A stretch of DNA of 64,000 nucleotides, from assembly GCA_033819885.1 (NCBI GenBank), contig JAQYUZ010000003.1:1-64000 (forward strand), given 5' to 3'. Each line of letters opens with the position of its first letter. Positions within the stretch are counted from its first letter, which is position 1. The position numbers were made by a program, and so were the translations under genes. The stretch comes from Microbotryomycetes sp. JL201. Taxonomy: Eukaryota > Basidiomycota > Microbotryomycetes. The notes under the pieces are model-generated. The model was not told where the DNA came from. It saw only the letters and a list, made by a program, of their open reading frames with translations, and did no database searches. Shown here piece by piece: positions 45,031-56,700 of the stretch.

Positions 45031-46220
45031 ATGCAGCAGCAAGACTTGTTGGACGCGACAAAGCTTTTTAGCGTCAAAGGCAAGATTGCGCTCGTTTCCG
45101 GAGGCGGCACAGGCATCGGACTATACATTGCTACAGGCCTCGCGACCAACGGCACAAAGGTCTACATCACAGGCAGGCGCAAGGACAAGCTCGAGGCCGC
45201 AGCCAGCCAATTCGGTGAGCGGAATGCTACAACGTCTGTTCGTGCACGTATGCTCATGTCATCCCGTACACAAACTCGCTCAGCCGCTACGGGCAACGGC
45301 GGCAGCCTGATTCCGTCAGTCGCGCCTCCCCGGAATAATTTACAAACCTAACAGTACATCGCAAACAGCCTGCAAGGCGATGTGTCGTCGAAAGACTCTG
45401 TGGCCAAACTCGTCGAGGTCAGTCTGCAGTCCATACCACAGACTCGCGCTCAACTTTGTTTCTGTTGTCGACAGGATTACAAAAAACTCGAATCAAAGCT
45501 AGACATTCTCGTCAACTCGGCAGGCGTGCTGCACGTCGACCCCATCAAGTCTCATCCTGATGACGGCAAGCGTCGTTTGTGTGACTGCTCTCGAGCCCAA
45601 CGGCTGACATGAGACTGTTCGCAGTCGACAACCTGATGCAAGCCTTATGGTCGTCTGAAGAAGCAGGCTGGAAAAACTCGCTCGACGTCAACGTCACGGC
45701 ACTGTATTTCATGTCTGTCGGATTCGCGCCGTTGTTGCACGAATCGTACAAGCAAAACCCGTCATCGGCCGAAGAGCCACGCGAGACGCCAAACATTATC
45801 AACATTGGTTCGATCGCCGGGACTCACAACGCGCGAGACGCGGCGGCCGTGTCGTACCAGGCGTCCAAGAGCGCCGTCAACCACTTGACAAAGTGTCTTG
45901 CCACTCGGTTCGTGTCTTCGTTCGTGTCAGCTACGACCGTCCTTGTCGACTCATCCCCCTTCATGTTTCACAGCTTCCTGCCTCTTCACATTCGAGTCAA
46001 TGGCATCAATCCCGGCCTTTTTCCGTCAGAAATGACGAAGACTGACCCAAAGGTTCTGCGCGAGACGCACAAGACTCATTTCAGAGCCATGCCGGAAGGA
46101 CGAGCAGGCGCACCTCCGGATATTGCAGGTCCTGTCATCATGTTGTCGAGCAGGGCAGGAGCGTATATCAACGGAAACATGTTGGACGTCGGTGGCGGCC
46201 GATCTCTCGTGCGTTCTTAG
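45031..46220 (+). CDS. Short-chain dehydrogenase/reductase
   Basis: Six exons (45031-45214, 45284-45314, 45369-45417, 45475-45565, 45625-45907, 45974-46220) give 294 residues. Classical SDR motifs are in place: ALVSGGGTGIGLYIA (cofactor binding, Thr-Gly-x3-Gly-x-Gly type), LDILVNSAGVLH, INIGSIAG, the active-site VSYQASKSAVNHL (Tyr-x3-Lys) and INPGLFPSEMTK. The substrate is unknown. Exon 2 is 31 nt and its use yields GGSLIPLQGDVSSKDSV, the expected strand. Intron 45566-45624 has a GC donor (GCAAGC). The C-terminus (GAYINGNMLDVGGGRSLV) is the usual SDR end with a predicted cofactor-loop Gly run. Confidence 0.88.
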
Positions 46221-46366
46221 CTTTGCTCTCCGTATGCTGATGTGGCTGACATTTCACTATCATTCGAATGATATACACAGTTGCTCAGTGGTGCGATCTT
46301 GCCAGATCCAAAGTAGACAATCGAGCACGCTCGTACGCTCGCTGTTTTTCGAAATACAAGAAATCT

Positions 46367-48700
46367 TTACATGTTTTCGTCTCGTACGCCTTTCAAAGGT
46401 CCGAACACGTCTGTAGGATTCACAAACAAGTCACGTTGTCCGACGTGATAGGACTCTTGCGGATGGTCTTTGACTGCTGCTTCAAAGTCGAAGAACGTTT
46501 CGAATTCGACAACATCCAACTCGGAAGAGCGCACATGCGATGAAGCGGGATGTTGTGTAACGTCGGCAAGGGATGTGACTAGACGGTCTGGAGACATCCA
46601 GGCGTCGATCTGGGTCTTGTGGTCGGACGTGACCGATTCCGGTGCTCTACCGTTCGTCTTTTGCTGATACCATCGGCTGCCGATTGAAGAGATTCTCGAC
46701 ACTTGTCCAACTCTTGTTGGGTCGTTCGTCCCTCCCACGAAAGAGGCGTTTGCGGCTGATTCTCCCGCTGCTATATAATCAGGCACGAGCAGCGAATTGT
46801 CGTACTCGAACCGAGATTGAACGAGTTCGAGTGGATCAAGAATCGATGGCGTCACTCCCCGGAGTCGAGCCGCGTCTTGCTGGATACTCCGCTCACTGAC
46901 TGATGACGTTACCCAGAGACTAGGTCGAATGCAAGACGCGTTGACGCTTGGGACGGGCTGTGGCCGAGGACGACGAACTGCCGCGTCTGACAAAGACCCG
47001 TACGTCTTGTGCGAACGTTTCGGACCTGAAGTTGAGCTGGACAATGGCGAAAGAGGCTGTTGTGTAAAGACAAGTGATGGGCATCGCGTTGGCGAGCTTT
47101 CAAGACTATCGGTCTCTGTCGGTGAGCGCTGACTCGACTTGAGGACGCTCGAAAGGTCAGACAAAGGTGACGAATAAGGTCCGAGGCGTTTTGATTTCCG
47201 AGTCGATGAGGTTGGCGTTCGAGTTGGCGTTCGAGTCGACTTTGAAGGCATAGTCGTTGATGAGGGTTCAGGCGTATCGAATGCTCGAGGAGTTTGCCTG
47301 TACCGCCATTCAGTCAGAAAATGACAGCGCCGCGCGCACGTATAGCTCGGACAGCTCACACGTCTTGATCTGAAGAAGCCTTGCCTTGCGAACGCGTCAC
47401 TCGCTGGAACCTTTCGTCCTTCATGGTGGTTCTATATTCTGAAAACTCGGAATCGCTTGCGCCCATCTCGACGCAGTCTTGTCCGTCTTCGTCGCTATCG
47501 GTCTCTTCGCTATGCAACCGCTTCGACCCTCGCGCTTTCCTGATGCTGCTCGTGCGTTCACTGCGCGGTATCGACGTCGTCGATTCCTTCTTCTTCTTCT
47601 TTTTCGGCTTCTCTCGCTCGCTCGTCTTTGCCTTTGGCCTGTATTTGTACTCTGGAAATTCTTCTTGATGCCTTTTCTTCTCGAGCTCTGCCAATTTGTC
47701 CCACCCACGTCTCTCTTCTCTCGTCAAGCTGCTCCACAACTGTCCAACCACTTTACTAGCAGCCGTCGCATGCTGTCGTCCGAGCGAAAACATCTGAAAC
47801 AGGTCAACTTTACTGTTTAAATGAGTTCGAAACAAGATGAAACTGTTGCGAGGTCTCCTGACGTGGTTTGCTGAAAACTTTCGAGTGTGAGCTGGTTCGG
47901 AACGGGTCAGAGACGATGTTGTATTCGGTGGAAGTTGGCTCGGTGCCGTGACTAATTCGTTCAGCAAAGCTTGATCGACGTTTCGAAACTGATCGGATCG
48001 GGCCTGGCCAGGTGGCTCATCTTGTGGGATCGGTGGCTTTGTTCGGGACGTCGTCGCTACAGTCAATTGGTACGGCTCGTGCCGGTGGTGCTCCAGAACC
48101 ACTGGGGATGGAGCTCTCCGAAAGCTCGATCGAGTCGGTTCCCTTTGCTCGTCAATCGGTAAAACAAGCGTTGGGATCGTCGGCGCAAGAGGTGGCAAAG
48201 ATGCTGTACGAGGAGGCGAAGGGAGCTGGAATACAGATCCGTCGTACGCTGGGGACCTCGGTGGCGAACCATGATCAATGATGGTCGCACAAGATACGAA
48301 TCTGTTGCCTGGCTGTTGACCGTGCCGAGGCGACGACGGAAGCGGAGGCGTGCTTGGCAGAAGCGAATCTCGCCTATCAAATCCATTCTATGAATTACCA
48401 AAGTAAGTTCCTGGTGAGCGTCGCTTTCGGGAAAATCCTGGTAACGAGACTCACCTCGTGCGAGTGAGCGAGCGACGAAGACTGCCAAGCACAAGCAATA
48501 GCGGTCTCGTCATCGACTAGTCGGTGAAGACAGGGACTTTTTTCGGCTTGCTCGAACGGCGCTCCATCGGTTGTTCGAGTCGGCGCGCGGTCACCAGACA
48601 CAAACAGTGGCGGCAATGCAGGAGGTGCAAGTGCGTCCCAGCCTGCAAGACTTGACCTTCCCACGCGAGTCAGATCCTTGACTGGTGGACGTGATGGCAT
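46367..48700 (-). CDS. HMG-box transcription factor
   Basis: Three exons (48700-48455, 48387-47360, 47297-46367) give 734 residues. The HMG box reads VRRPRNSFILFRTHLNSK, then ASKVVGQLWSSLTREERRGW and LAELEKKRHQEEFPEYKYRP, a sequence-specific MATA/Sox-type box as in basidiomycete pheromone-response and mating regulators. A strongly basic Lys block (KPKKKKKKE) follows and probably adds nuclear import. The rest is Ser/Thr/Pro-rich and disordered. The upstream exon was recovered because the frame of exon 2 extends back only to an acceptor at 48388 and the residues before it (LLPSTPPLPSSP) read as coding. The start codon overlaps the divergent small gene's ATG. Which pathway it controls cannot be told from sequence. 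Confidence 0.78.
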
Positions 48701-49035
48701 GCTCGCGACAGTTGCTGTGCGCGTTGGAACAAACGTTGACTGACGCGCGCGGCGAGTACCGGTCAACTGGTGAAGCAGCGGCGGCGAGAGCGAGCAGTTT
48801 GTTTGGGTCAGTCCCGCATACTCTCGCTCAGGCACAAGAGCTCAGAGCCACCATGGACAAGATCCAGCAGAAGACGCAGACGCGCGTGTCAGATCCGACC
48901 GTTGGCGTGCACGGTTCGTTCGGCGAACGCGCGTTCGTCTGTTTTTCGGCAAAGGCTGTATACGTCAATACCATGTTTCAACAAATGGTTGTAATAATGG
49001 TCTTGGTAATCGTCGCACGAGTCGTATCAGAGTAG
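48694..49035 (+). CDS. Small protein with C-terminal membrane anchor, unknown
   Basis: An uninterrupted frame of 113 codons from ATG 48694. It begins with helical, Ala/Glu-rich sequence (CALEQTLTDARGEYRSTGEA, then LAQAQELRATMDKIQQKTQT), has a middle loop (SDPTVGVHG) and ends in a hydrophobic segment MVVIMVLVIVARVVSE, the layout of a tail-anchored protein. I do not recognise a family. Its ATG lies inside the sequence ATGGCAT, whose reverse complement supplies the start of the divergent HMG gene. Codon composition looks coding, but a gene this short could also be missing a 5' exon. Confidence 0.5.
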   Translation: MACSRQLLCALEQTLTDARGEYRSTGEAAAARASSLFGSVPHTLAQAQELRATMDKIQQKTQTRVSDPTVGVHGSFGERAFVCFSAKAVYVNTMFQQMVVIMVLVIVARVVSE

Positions 49036-49087
49036 AGATACAGAGGCCAAATGAAAGCCAAATCCGAGTGGCGGAATGACAAGGCGG

Positions 49088-49870
49088 TCATCTAGTTGGG
49101 ACGAAAGGCGCATTCTCTTCGCGCTCTTCACTGGTGGCATGGATAGCTTTGCCGTACACGAGCATAGCAACGGATAGAGCAATGACGACAAAGACAATGA
49201 TCGGTGGCAGCATGTACTGAAAGAATTTGTGTTAGCCCCAGACAGCTCGCTAGCGAGCGAGCGGTCGACGCACCTTGCCATAGCATTTGATCTCTGCGAC
49301 AAGGCACTGTCTCGTTACCTTTGGCAAGCCTTCGTGATTTACTTGCTGACTTGTCTTTCGCAAGAGAGGCTCGTGCTCTGGTTGCGGAACTGTCGCCTCA
49401 CCTCTCTCGATGTCGGGCCGGTCCTGTGAGTGCCATAACCACCTGGCCCATGTCGAACCGTTGCCTCGTCTCTCTTCGTCTTCGTCCCCTGGTGTCTTTG
49501 GCGGCTCGCATGGTAACGAGGTGTACGTCGTACTGCACGGACGGGGATCGAGTCGAGGACGGCTGCTCGGGTTTGTGCAGCATCTTTGACTGACGCGAGG
49601 CGATCTGCTACGCTCTGGCGTTGAATCGGCGAGGAACGACGAGGTGGGTGCGGACGAGGCTAAAGGAGGGAACGAAATCGTGGCTGGGTGGGTCAAGTGG
49701 CGAGTCTGCTTCTGGCTCGCCTGGAATGCTTTGCTGTGCCATTCCGAGTGCCAGCGTGTGGAACGAGAGAACATGGGCCCACTGACAGAGTGCTGTTGTA
49801 CTATGCTGCGATCTGTCCCGTGTTGCCGTGTTTCAACGGCTGGCGAAGCCGACTCTGGGCTTGTCGTCAT
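49088..49870 (-). CDS. Ser/Pro-rich protein with C-terminal membrane segment, unknown
   Basis: Exons 49870-49274 and 49216-49088 (57-nt intron, GTGCGT donor) give 241 residues. The first 180 residues are polar and disordered (many Ser, Pro, Arg, and short Glu runs). After LVAEIKCYGK the second exon supplies a membrane helix (YMLPPIIVFVVIALSVAMLV) and an acidic tail ending in VPTR. The strong match of splice phase to the hydrophobic helix argues for a real gene. The start is tentative because the frame stays open further upstream. It is convergent with the small tail-anchored protein gene. No family recognised. Confidence 0.55.
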
Positions 49871-50712
49871 TGTGAGCTTTGCTGCAAGGAGTGAGGGAGG
49901 GATATGATACTGCCTGCTTGCTTGAGCTTGTTTGTGCGTGCTGGCGTGGTACCGAGCGCGGCGTGCAAGAATGTGGCTGTGCTCGCCCTCGCGCGTTTTC
50001 CACTCCTTCTGAGACTGTACAGAGCTGACCGAGGGCGGTAAAGACACCTTGAAGGAACAAACTGGCTGCTGAGCTGTAGTTTACGCTCCAAGGAGGCACT
50101 CGACGGTGTCGGTGGCGATGACGTCGTCGTCCGTCGGCCGCCCAAACACCACCAACACGCTGGCACAGCAGTCTATTGCACGCCCCAATTGCGTTTCAAG
50201 GAAGTCCCTGAGACGGCCGTGAGACTTGTATCGGATGAGACGAGGTGCAGCACAAGACAACAGCTCGCACCTGCCGAGTTGTTTTATTCGTCTCGCTTTG
50301 CTTCGGACACTCTCGGAATAAGGGGATGTACTCACAGCATATCTCAATCTAGTGTGAGACTAGCAACGAGCTCAACCCATGTCGCCTTGCTTTGGCAAAA
50401 GTGTGCGTCACGTGACTTGTCCGCGTCACGCGGGGCCCGAGCTGCGGGCCGCGGGCACACAAGAACAATGGTCTGTGCGCATGCACGCACGCTAACTCAT
50501 TGGGTTCAGCGTGAAATGTTACGCGAGGGTTGCCTTTGTGCCGGCGTGTCCGCAATCAGCATCTTGCACACACCAAGAAGCCAGGCGGATCCTGTGCCGT
50601 ACCTTGGACTCGCACCGCCGATCGAACATTCCCGAGCCGAGTACAGCCCGAGTCGAGATTCTATCGCTTGAGCGCCGCCGGTTCCGACAATCGACTCCTG
50701 AGCGTGGCCGGC
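49871..50712. promoter_or_regulatory. Divergent intergenic region
   Basis: An 842-bp interval between divergent starts of the small membrane protein and the xylulokinase-like gene. Frames of 60-160 codons occur on both strands without motifs. One GC-dense patch (near 50425-50460) contains a short inverted pair around GGGCCCGAGCTGCGGGCC. I would not call it a defined element. Confidence 0.4.
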
Positions 50713-53452
50713 ATGGCTGTGGACACCAGTGGCCTTGTTTCGCCACTCCTCAAGCCTGCGCTGCCCGGCGTACCTCCACCTCTACTACCAGACTGTCGCA
50801 TCGCATCCTCATTGCACCTACCGCCACCTTTGACCACTCCAGACGTCATTCCAGTGCTGCCCGCTCCAAATCACACCGAACAAGGCCTCGATAGCCCGCC
50901 CGACTCTGACTTGTTCTTGGCAATTGACAGCAGCATGAACAAGATGAGGGCGTGCCTCATCAACAATCGATTACAAGTCGTCGGAGTCGAGCAAGTTGAC
51001 CTTGACACAGAACTGCCAGAGTTTGGGTGAGTCCAGCAAAGCTCGAGCAAGACAAGGTGACAAGCACATTAACGCCCGCTTCCCATTTCTAAAAGAACGC
51101 AGAATGGACTTTACACCTTTGAAACCCAAGTGCGCGCACCTTCGGAGCAACGAATTGCTGCCCTCGACGTGCTCTTGTCAAAATTTGTGACGAGCACTCT
51201 CGCCGACTCTGTCCTGTCTCGAGTGCGGGCCGTCTCTGGGGCTTGTCAGGTGATTCAAACTCTCATACGACGATGCATATTCCTGATATAGCGCTCCCTA
51301 GTCCAACGCCATGTTCTTGTCCAACGAATTTGCCTCGGCGCTCACCCTCATGGAGGACCGTTCACACGAACCGATAGATCACGTCTTAGGAAGCTCGAGG
51401 GTATTCTCGATCAGCCAACCCAGGACAATACAGGATGGTCGGTCTCGTCTCATAAAATGGCGTCGGCAAGCAGCTGAGACATATTCCTTGCGGTCGCAGA
51501 CTCTGTGTCTTGCGTGTTTGCTCAGACCTGTGAAAGCCAAGGGAAAAAGTTTCCCTTTCAATGTGCTTCTGTCGACCAGCTCGATGCAGGTCATTCAATC
51601 TCGCACTCCAATCCGTCTCTTGTGCAAGCGACTGCGCACGTGATGCTCGAAAGCACAATGATGACAAGCCTGTTCTTGGGCGGGTGAGCAAACGAGCATA
51701 GTCACGAACTTGTACAAGAGTGAAAGCTTTGTGTCGCAGCATTGCGCCTGTCGACGCTAGTGACGCATGCACTACCGGCTTGCTCGACCTCGACTCTATG
51801 ACCTGGAACCAGCAAGAGGTCATGCGAACGCTTGCTTCAGAGGGAAGCTCATCACAAGAGGCTCAAGACATCATGGCGCGTCTTGGTCACATTCAGCTGG
51901 ACGGTCCAAGTGCGGTAAGTCGCTAGTTATAGTTTTGTTGCGCGTCTCGATCACGCTCAATCCCATGTGCCAGCAGCTCGGAACCGTTTCGAGCTACTTT
52001 GCCAAGCGGTTTGGATTCTCTTCAGGTGAGCCCGAAGAGTGATCGGCAGATCTGACATTTGCTAAGTATGCGATTGAGCACAGACTGCCTCGTTGTCCCC
52101 TTCTCGAGCGATCACAGTTCCTCATTCCTCGCTTACGGTTTGGGACAGGAAGACGTCGCTTTGTGTCTTGGTGTCGGACTTAGTGACACTGTGATCGCTC
52201 GCAGTGGCCAAGCGGCGGTAGAAGAGGCGAGTATTCTGGTATCGCCTGTAGCGCCACTTGACAAGCACGAAAGGTTCGTGCTGATCAGGTACGCACCTGG
52301 ACCACCTTCAAAACTCAGATTGTCGCTTATGTCTCATGTGCTGTACTCGTTTGGTGTTCAGCAACAAATCAGCGGCCGTCGCGCGATCGCTCGTTCGAGA
52401 TCTCAACTGCAACGGCAGCTGGTCCGTGTTTGCTCGCCTGACTGCACTCGTGCCTCAAGGGGGCAGCATCGGGTACAATCTATAGCACCTGAATACGCGC
52501 CGACAAGCTGCTGATTCATGAACTATAAACACAGACTCGACAACAAGTACTTCTCAGCGTTTCTTACTCTCATCAACAATGAGCACGGACAATACGGCTT
52601 TCAGCGATTCGTCTCTGGGTCAAGGGTTCAAGACTTTTCTGATCGCAAGGTGAACCCGCGATTGCTTGTCGAATCTCAACGTACAGTCGAACCCGATCGC
52701 TCAATCTTTTTGGAACTGGTCTTCTGACTATCACGTTGGAAAGAAACAGTCATGACCCTTGCACGCAAGTGTGAACCAATCAATGGAACGCTTTCTGACG
52801 GTCGCCACGACAAGACTTTACCCGAACCTCGTGGTCGTCTCATACTTCAAGGTGGGGCAGCTCAAAACCCAGCGATTGTCGCCCTGAGCGCGACCATCTT
52901 TGGCCGCAACGCGTTCTTTATCGACGAAACCACTGAAATGGCGCTAGACTCAAATTCTTGCCCGACTTTGACCGCCCTCGAAACTGTGTCAGCCCTTGCT
53001 TCGTCATCTTCAAACTCGGAACTATTCTACACGTCGGAAAGTCCGACAGCACCAGAGACGTACAAGTCTACGACTTCGGCCTTGGGGGCTGCGTACAAAG
53101 CTGCATACAGTTTCGCATTGGAACGAGGTTGGCAAGGTACGTCCATCGATGCCGAGTCACCCAACCAAATACGTCAACTCGGATTTTGGGACTTTGTACA
53201 ACATGTCAAACGAGAGTCAAAGTGCGAGTGCCTTGACAAGGCTTGCCTCGAGGTAAGCGTCAAACAAGAAAATGAGGGGTTGACATTGGTGGCGAAACCT
53301 GACAAAGACGAGCATCAAAACTACTTTGCGAGTGAGTCGCGGTCCTTTAATCTTCTTTCTCCGCAAGCAACGTCTCAACATACTTTGCGACACCCGCAGT
53401 GAAGACTGAACTGAATCGACTCATAACGGCCGCGCGGAAAGGATTCATTTGA
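50713..53452 (+). CDS. FGGY-family kinase, xylulokinase-like
   Basis: Eleven exons (50713-51026, 51096-51249, 51302-51437, 51500-51683, 51740-51914, 51974-52025, 52084-52288, 52362-52472, 52535-52680, 52750-53331, 53400-53452) give 547 residues. It follows the xylulokinase order: LFLAIDSSMNKMRACLI and DTELPEFGTQNGLYTFE, AVSGACQ, TAHVMLESTMMTSLFLGGIA, PVDASDACTTGLLDL, VSSYFAKRFGF, DCLVVPFSSDHSSSFLAYGL and LILQGGAAQNPAI with a final SALGAAYKAAYSF. The enzyme would phosphorylate D-xylulose for the pentose phosphate pathway. The usual GDNPSS active-site loop reads SSDHSS here, although the Asp is kept. The substrate-binding QQHG reads CQSN. About 70 extra N-terminal residues are Pro-rich. Divergent substrate use is possible. 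Confidence 0.78.
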
Positions 53453-53761
53453 GCGAAAGCAACCAGCATCCCAAACCATACATCCTCTCATCGAAAATCT
53501 GTGACACGCATGCCATAGACATTTCCTCTGTATCGCTCAACAGACAATCTCACAGACCCTCACCATAGACACTTTTCTGCATTCATCACCAACCCTTGAA
53601 AGCTCGCGTGTGATGACAGTGCGAAAGAAAGAAATCAACGGTTGAGAGCACAACATGTGGTCCGGCAGCAGAGAAAGAAGCGTGAGGGAATCAAGAAGCA
53701 AAATGCTCGCACTACTACTGTTTGATACCCGAATCTGTCTTCTTCATAATTAAAGCTGGAT
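53453..53761. other. Convergent intergenic region
   Basis: A 309-bp gap between the stops of the xylulokinase-like and Kin1-type genes. The open frame of the kinase continues in another phase through here but lies outside the reconstructed last exon. Nothing else is seen. Confidence 0.4.
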
Positions 53762-56700
53762 TCAATGCCGATAGTGCTTCGTCAGCGACACAGTTTCTAG
53801 CGGAAAAGAGCGCAAGGATCCCACCTTGAGCTCTGCCAAAATGCGCTTGGCGAGCATTTGATACTGCCAAGCGTTGCCGCCCTTTGCGAACGAAAAAGAC
53901 GAATGCAGCGTCAGAGTCCGGGCACCGAAAAGACAATGTTGGGCGTGCAAGACTTACGATGCGCCTAAATTGCAATCCACTGATGCCCGGCAGCAGGGGC
54001 ATTTTGACAATGAAAATCTCGAACCTGACAATCATATCGTTCGACACGGGTGCGGTGACAGGTGGCGCGGTTGCGTCGGCGTCAACAGCAGCAAAGTTTG
54101 ACATTGCCTGTTCTGGCGGCGATTCTTTTGTTGATGAAGACGTAGCGTTGTTGCCCTCGGAAGGTGCGGCCAAGACGCCGAATGACGCCGACGACGTGTG
54201 AGGTCTCTCTGCCTGAGTCGTCGTGTGGGACCCGGGCACGGGCACGCCCAACGACGCCGTAGAGTCATCAGCATCGACCGAAGGGTCCTTATCTTTCGAA
54301 GACAACAACAATTTCGATGCGCGCCTGCGAATCGTTCCTTTGCCGCTGCCGTCCTTTTTCATATTCGCTCCGCCGCCGACGCTCGTCAAATCGATCGAAG
54401 GCACGTGAGCGCACTCGAAACCAGACTTGACGTCACGATATTGCACTCCAAGTCTGTCGAGCACTCGAATAAGATCTGCCCTGATCGTGGCAGTCGATTT
54501 TGTCGTCGTCGTCGAGACTGAGAACAAGCCTTTGAGCCAAACAGGTTTCGCTTGTTGCTGCTCGTGACTGTCGTGAGCCGAGGCTGTCCGTCCAACAAAG
54601 CCAATCTCGAAAGGTCGCTGCTCGCCCTTGCTCGACTTTGTCGACGACTGCGCTTGTTGCTGTTGTCGACGATCGGTCGAGTATTGAATATCGACGACCT
54701 CTTCTTCGACTTCGTCAAACATGCCTTGAACGTCGCCAGACGTCTTTGGCCTCGGCATACCCGAAGACATTCGCGTAGAAGTCGTCGTCGTGCTCGGACT
54801 ACCTCCCATTGACTGTCCCCTGTGATGCCTGTTTGGGGAGAGTTCGCCGATCGTGCTTGCACGTGCGACAGCCTTGCCTTCTGACGGTGACGGCAACGGT
54901 ACGTCCGACCCGCTCGTACGAATCGTTTGCACCGGCGCTTGCTCAGCCACCTGAGGCAATGGAGAAGCGGCACCTCGATTACTGGATCTGTGAGCCATGA
55001 CGCCAATGCTGGCTCGCTGACGATGTCCTTTGGAGAAGGCGTCGTTCTTGTCTTGAGCAGACGTGCTGGTGCTGGATGACCGACCGAGCAGCGATCCAAA
55101 CCGTCTCGCAAACAGGCTCGGCGATGTACTTAAAGGAATATCATCGTCGTCAGATGGATGCGTTTGGTGGTCTTGCGAGTATCGGCCTGGCGTCGGAGTC
55201 ATCGGCGGCTCGAGGTGTCGGAATCCATGCTGTGTGTTGGCGGGAGACGTCGGAGTCGAGGCGGATGGGGCCATGAAGCTCGTGCGTTTGCCGGCAAACG
55301 CTGAGCTGCGGTCAGGTGCCGAGGAAGGCAGCGCAGCAAATTCTTCACCCGTAGCCCGCTGACGCGGCTGCGGAGTCAGAGGCATGGAAGGTGACGCAAC
55401 GGGTACGCGGGAGATATCGTGTCCGTCACGAGCTGTTGCGCCAGAACTGGCTGCAATAGCTGATGGTTTTGACAGTAGCGGAGGCTGCAAGACGGTCGAT
55501 CCCGCTTGGTACGCCGTGGCAGGTGCAGGCGGCGGTGGCGGGCCAGTCAATGACAGCGTCGACGAAGCAAACACACCTGGACCCCAAATCTTTTCCCTGT
55601 CTATTTTTTCTTTGACGAGGTAGTATAGCGAGATGAGAGGGTGAAAGCCGCGCGTCGGGTCGAGGCCATCTCGTAAGCCGCCTTGTCCAGATGTCAATGT
55701 GCTCGACGACGAAGTCGATAGCGCGCCCGTGTCGTCGCTCGATTTGCCTGCACCCGACGAAGAACCGCTGGAGAACGCAGCGTTGAGGCCTCCTGCGATC
55801 TTCTTGCCGTAGAATCCAATGCCCGAAAACCTCTTGTTTGTTGGTGACCTGCCGAGACCACCGCGCATATCTTTGCCGTCGACTCGCATGGCCGGACGAT
55901 CCTTGTGATCGACCGCGTCTCCTTCGCTGTCGATGCCTGCAGGGTTCGTCTTGTGTGCCTCCCAATTGCGCACGGCAGCTCTGTATTCTGGCGTGACAAG
56001 CACGTCGATCAAGCGGTCGTAGATCTCTTCTTCGGTACCCATGTCAAAGCCAGACATTCCCTTGACGATCTCTCGATCAATTTCCTCTGGTTTGAGAGGT
56101 GTTCGAGCTGGCAAGTGCGACGACGGAGGTCCGGCGAAGCCTTTGACGACCCAGGGGTGTGTCAATACCTCGTGCAACGTTGCTCGGTTCGCCGGGTTCG
56201 TTACGAGCATGCGCGAAAGCAAGTGCTTGCATTCTACAGCCCAGAACCAATGTCAACGCGAGGTTCAGGACGATTCGGACAACAGTCGACTTGCCTGGGC
56301 TGAGCCACGTAGGATACTCGACCTGACCTCGCTTGATCTTGGCATGCAAAGCCGGCATGCTTTGATCATCAAAAGGAACTTTGCCGCACACGAGCACGTA
56401 CAAGACGATGCCAAAGCTCCATACATCGACCTCGGGGCCGGTGTAGGGTTTAGCGTTCAACAACTCTGGCGCCGCAAAATACAGTGATCCGCAAAACGTC
56501 GACAAGTGCGACGTTGGCGAGTACAAGTTTGAGAGGCCAAAGTCGATGATTTTGATGTTGCCCGTTTTGGAGATGAGAATGTTTTCGATCTTGAGGTCTG
56601 TAGAGAAGACCATGTCGGCGATTTCTATACCGCGCCCTGCACAGCCTCGCGTGTAAGCTCACCTCGATGCACGACAGAGTTGGCATGGCAATACTCGAGC

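Noticed and set aside
47774-47815. 36-41-nt intron inside the HMG box
   Set aside because: Reading through keeps the frame and a box of acceptable length; the candidate intron is shorter than any well-supported intron here.
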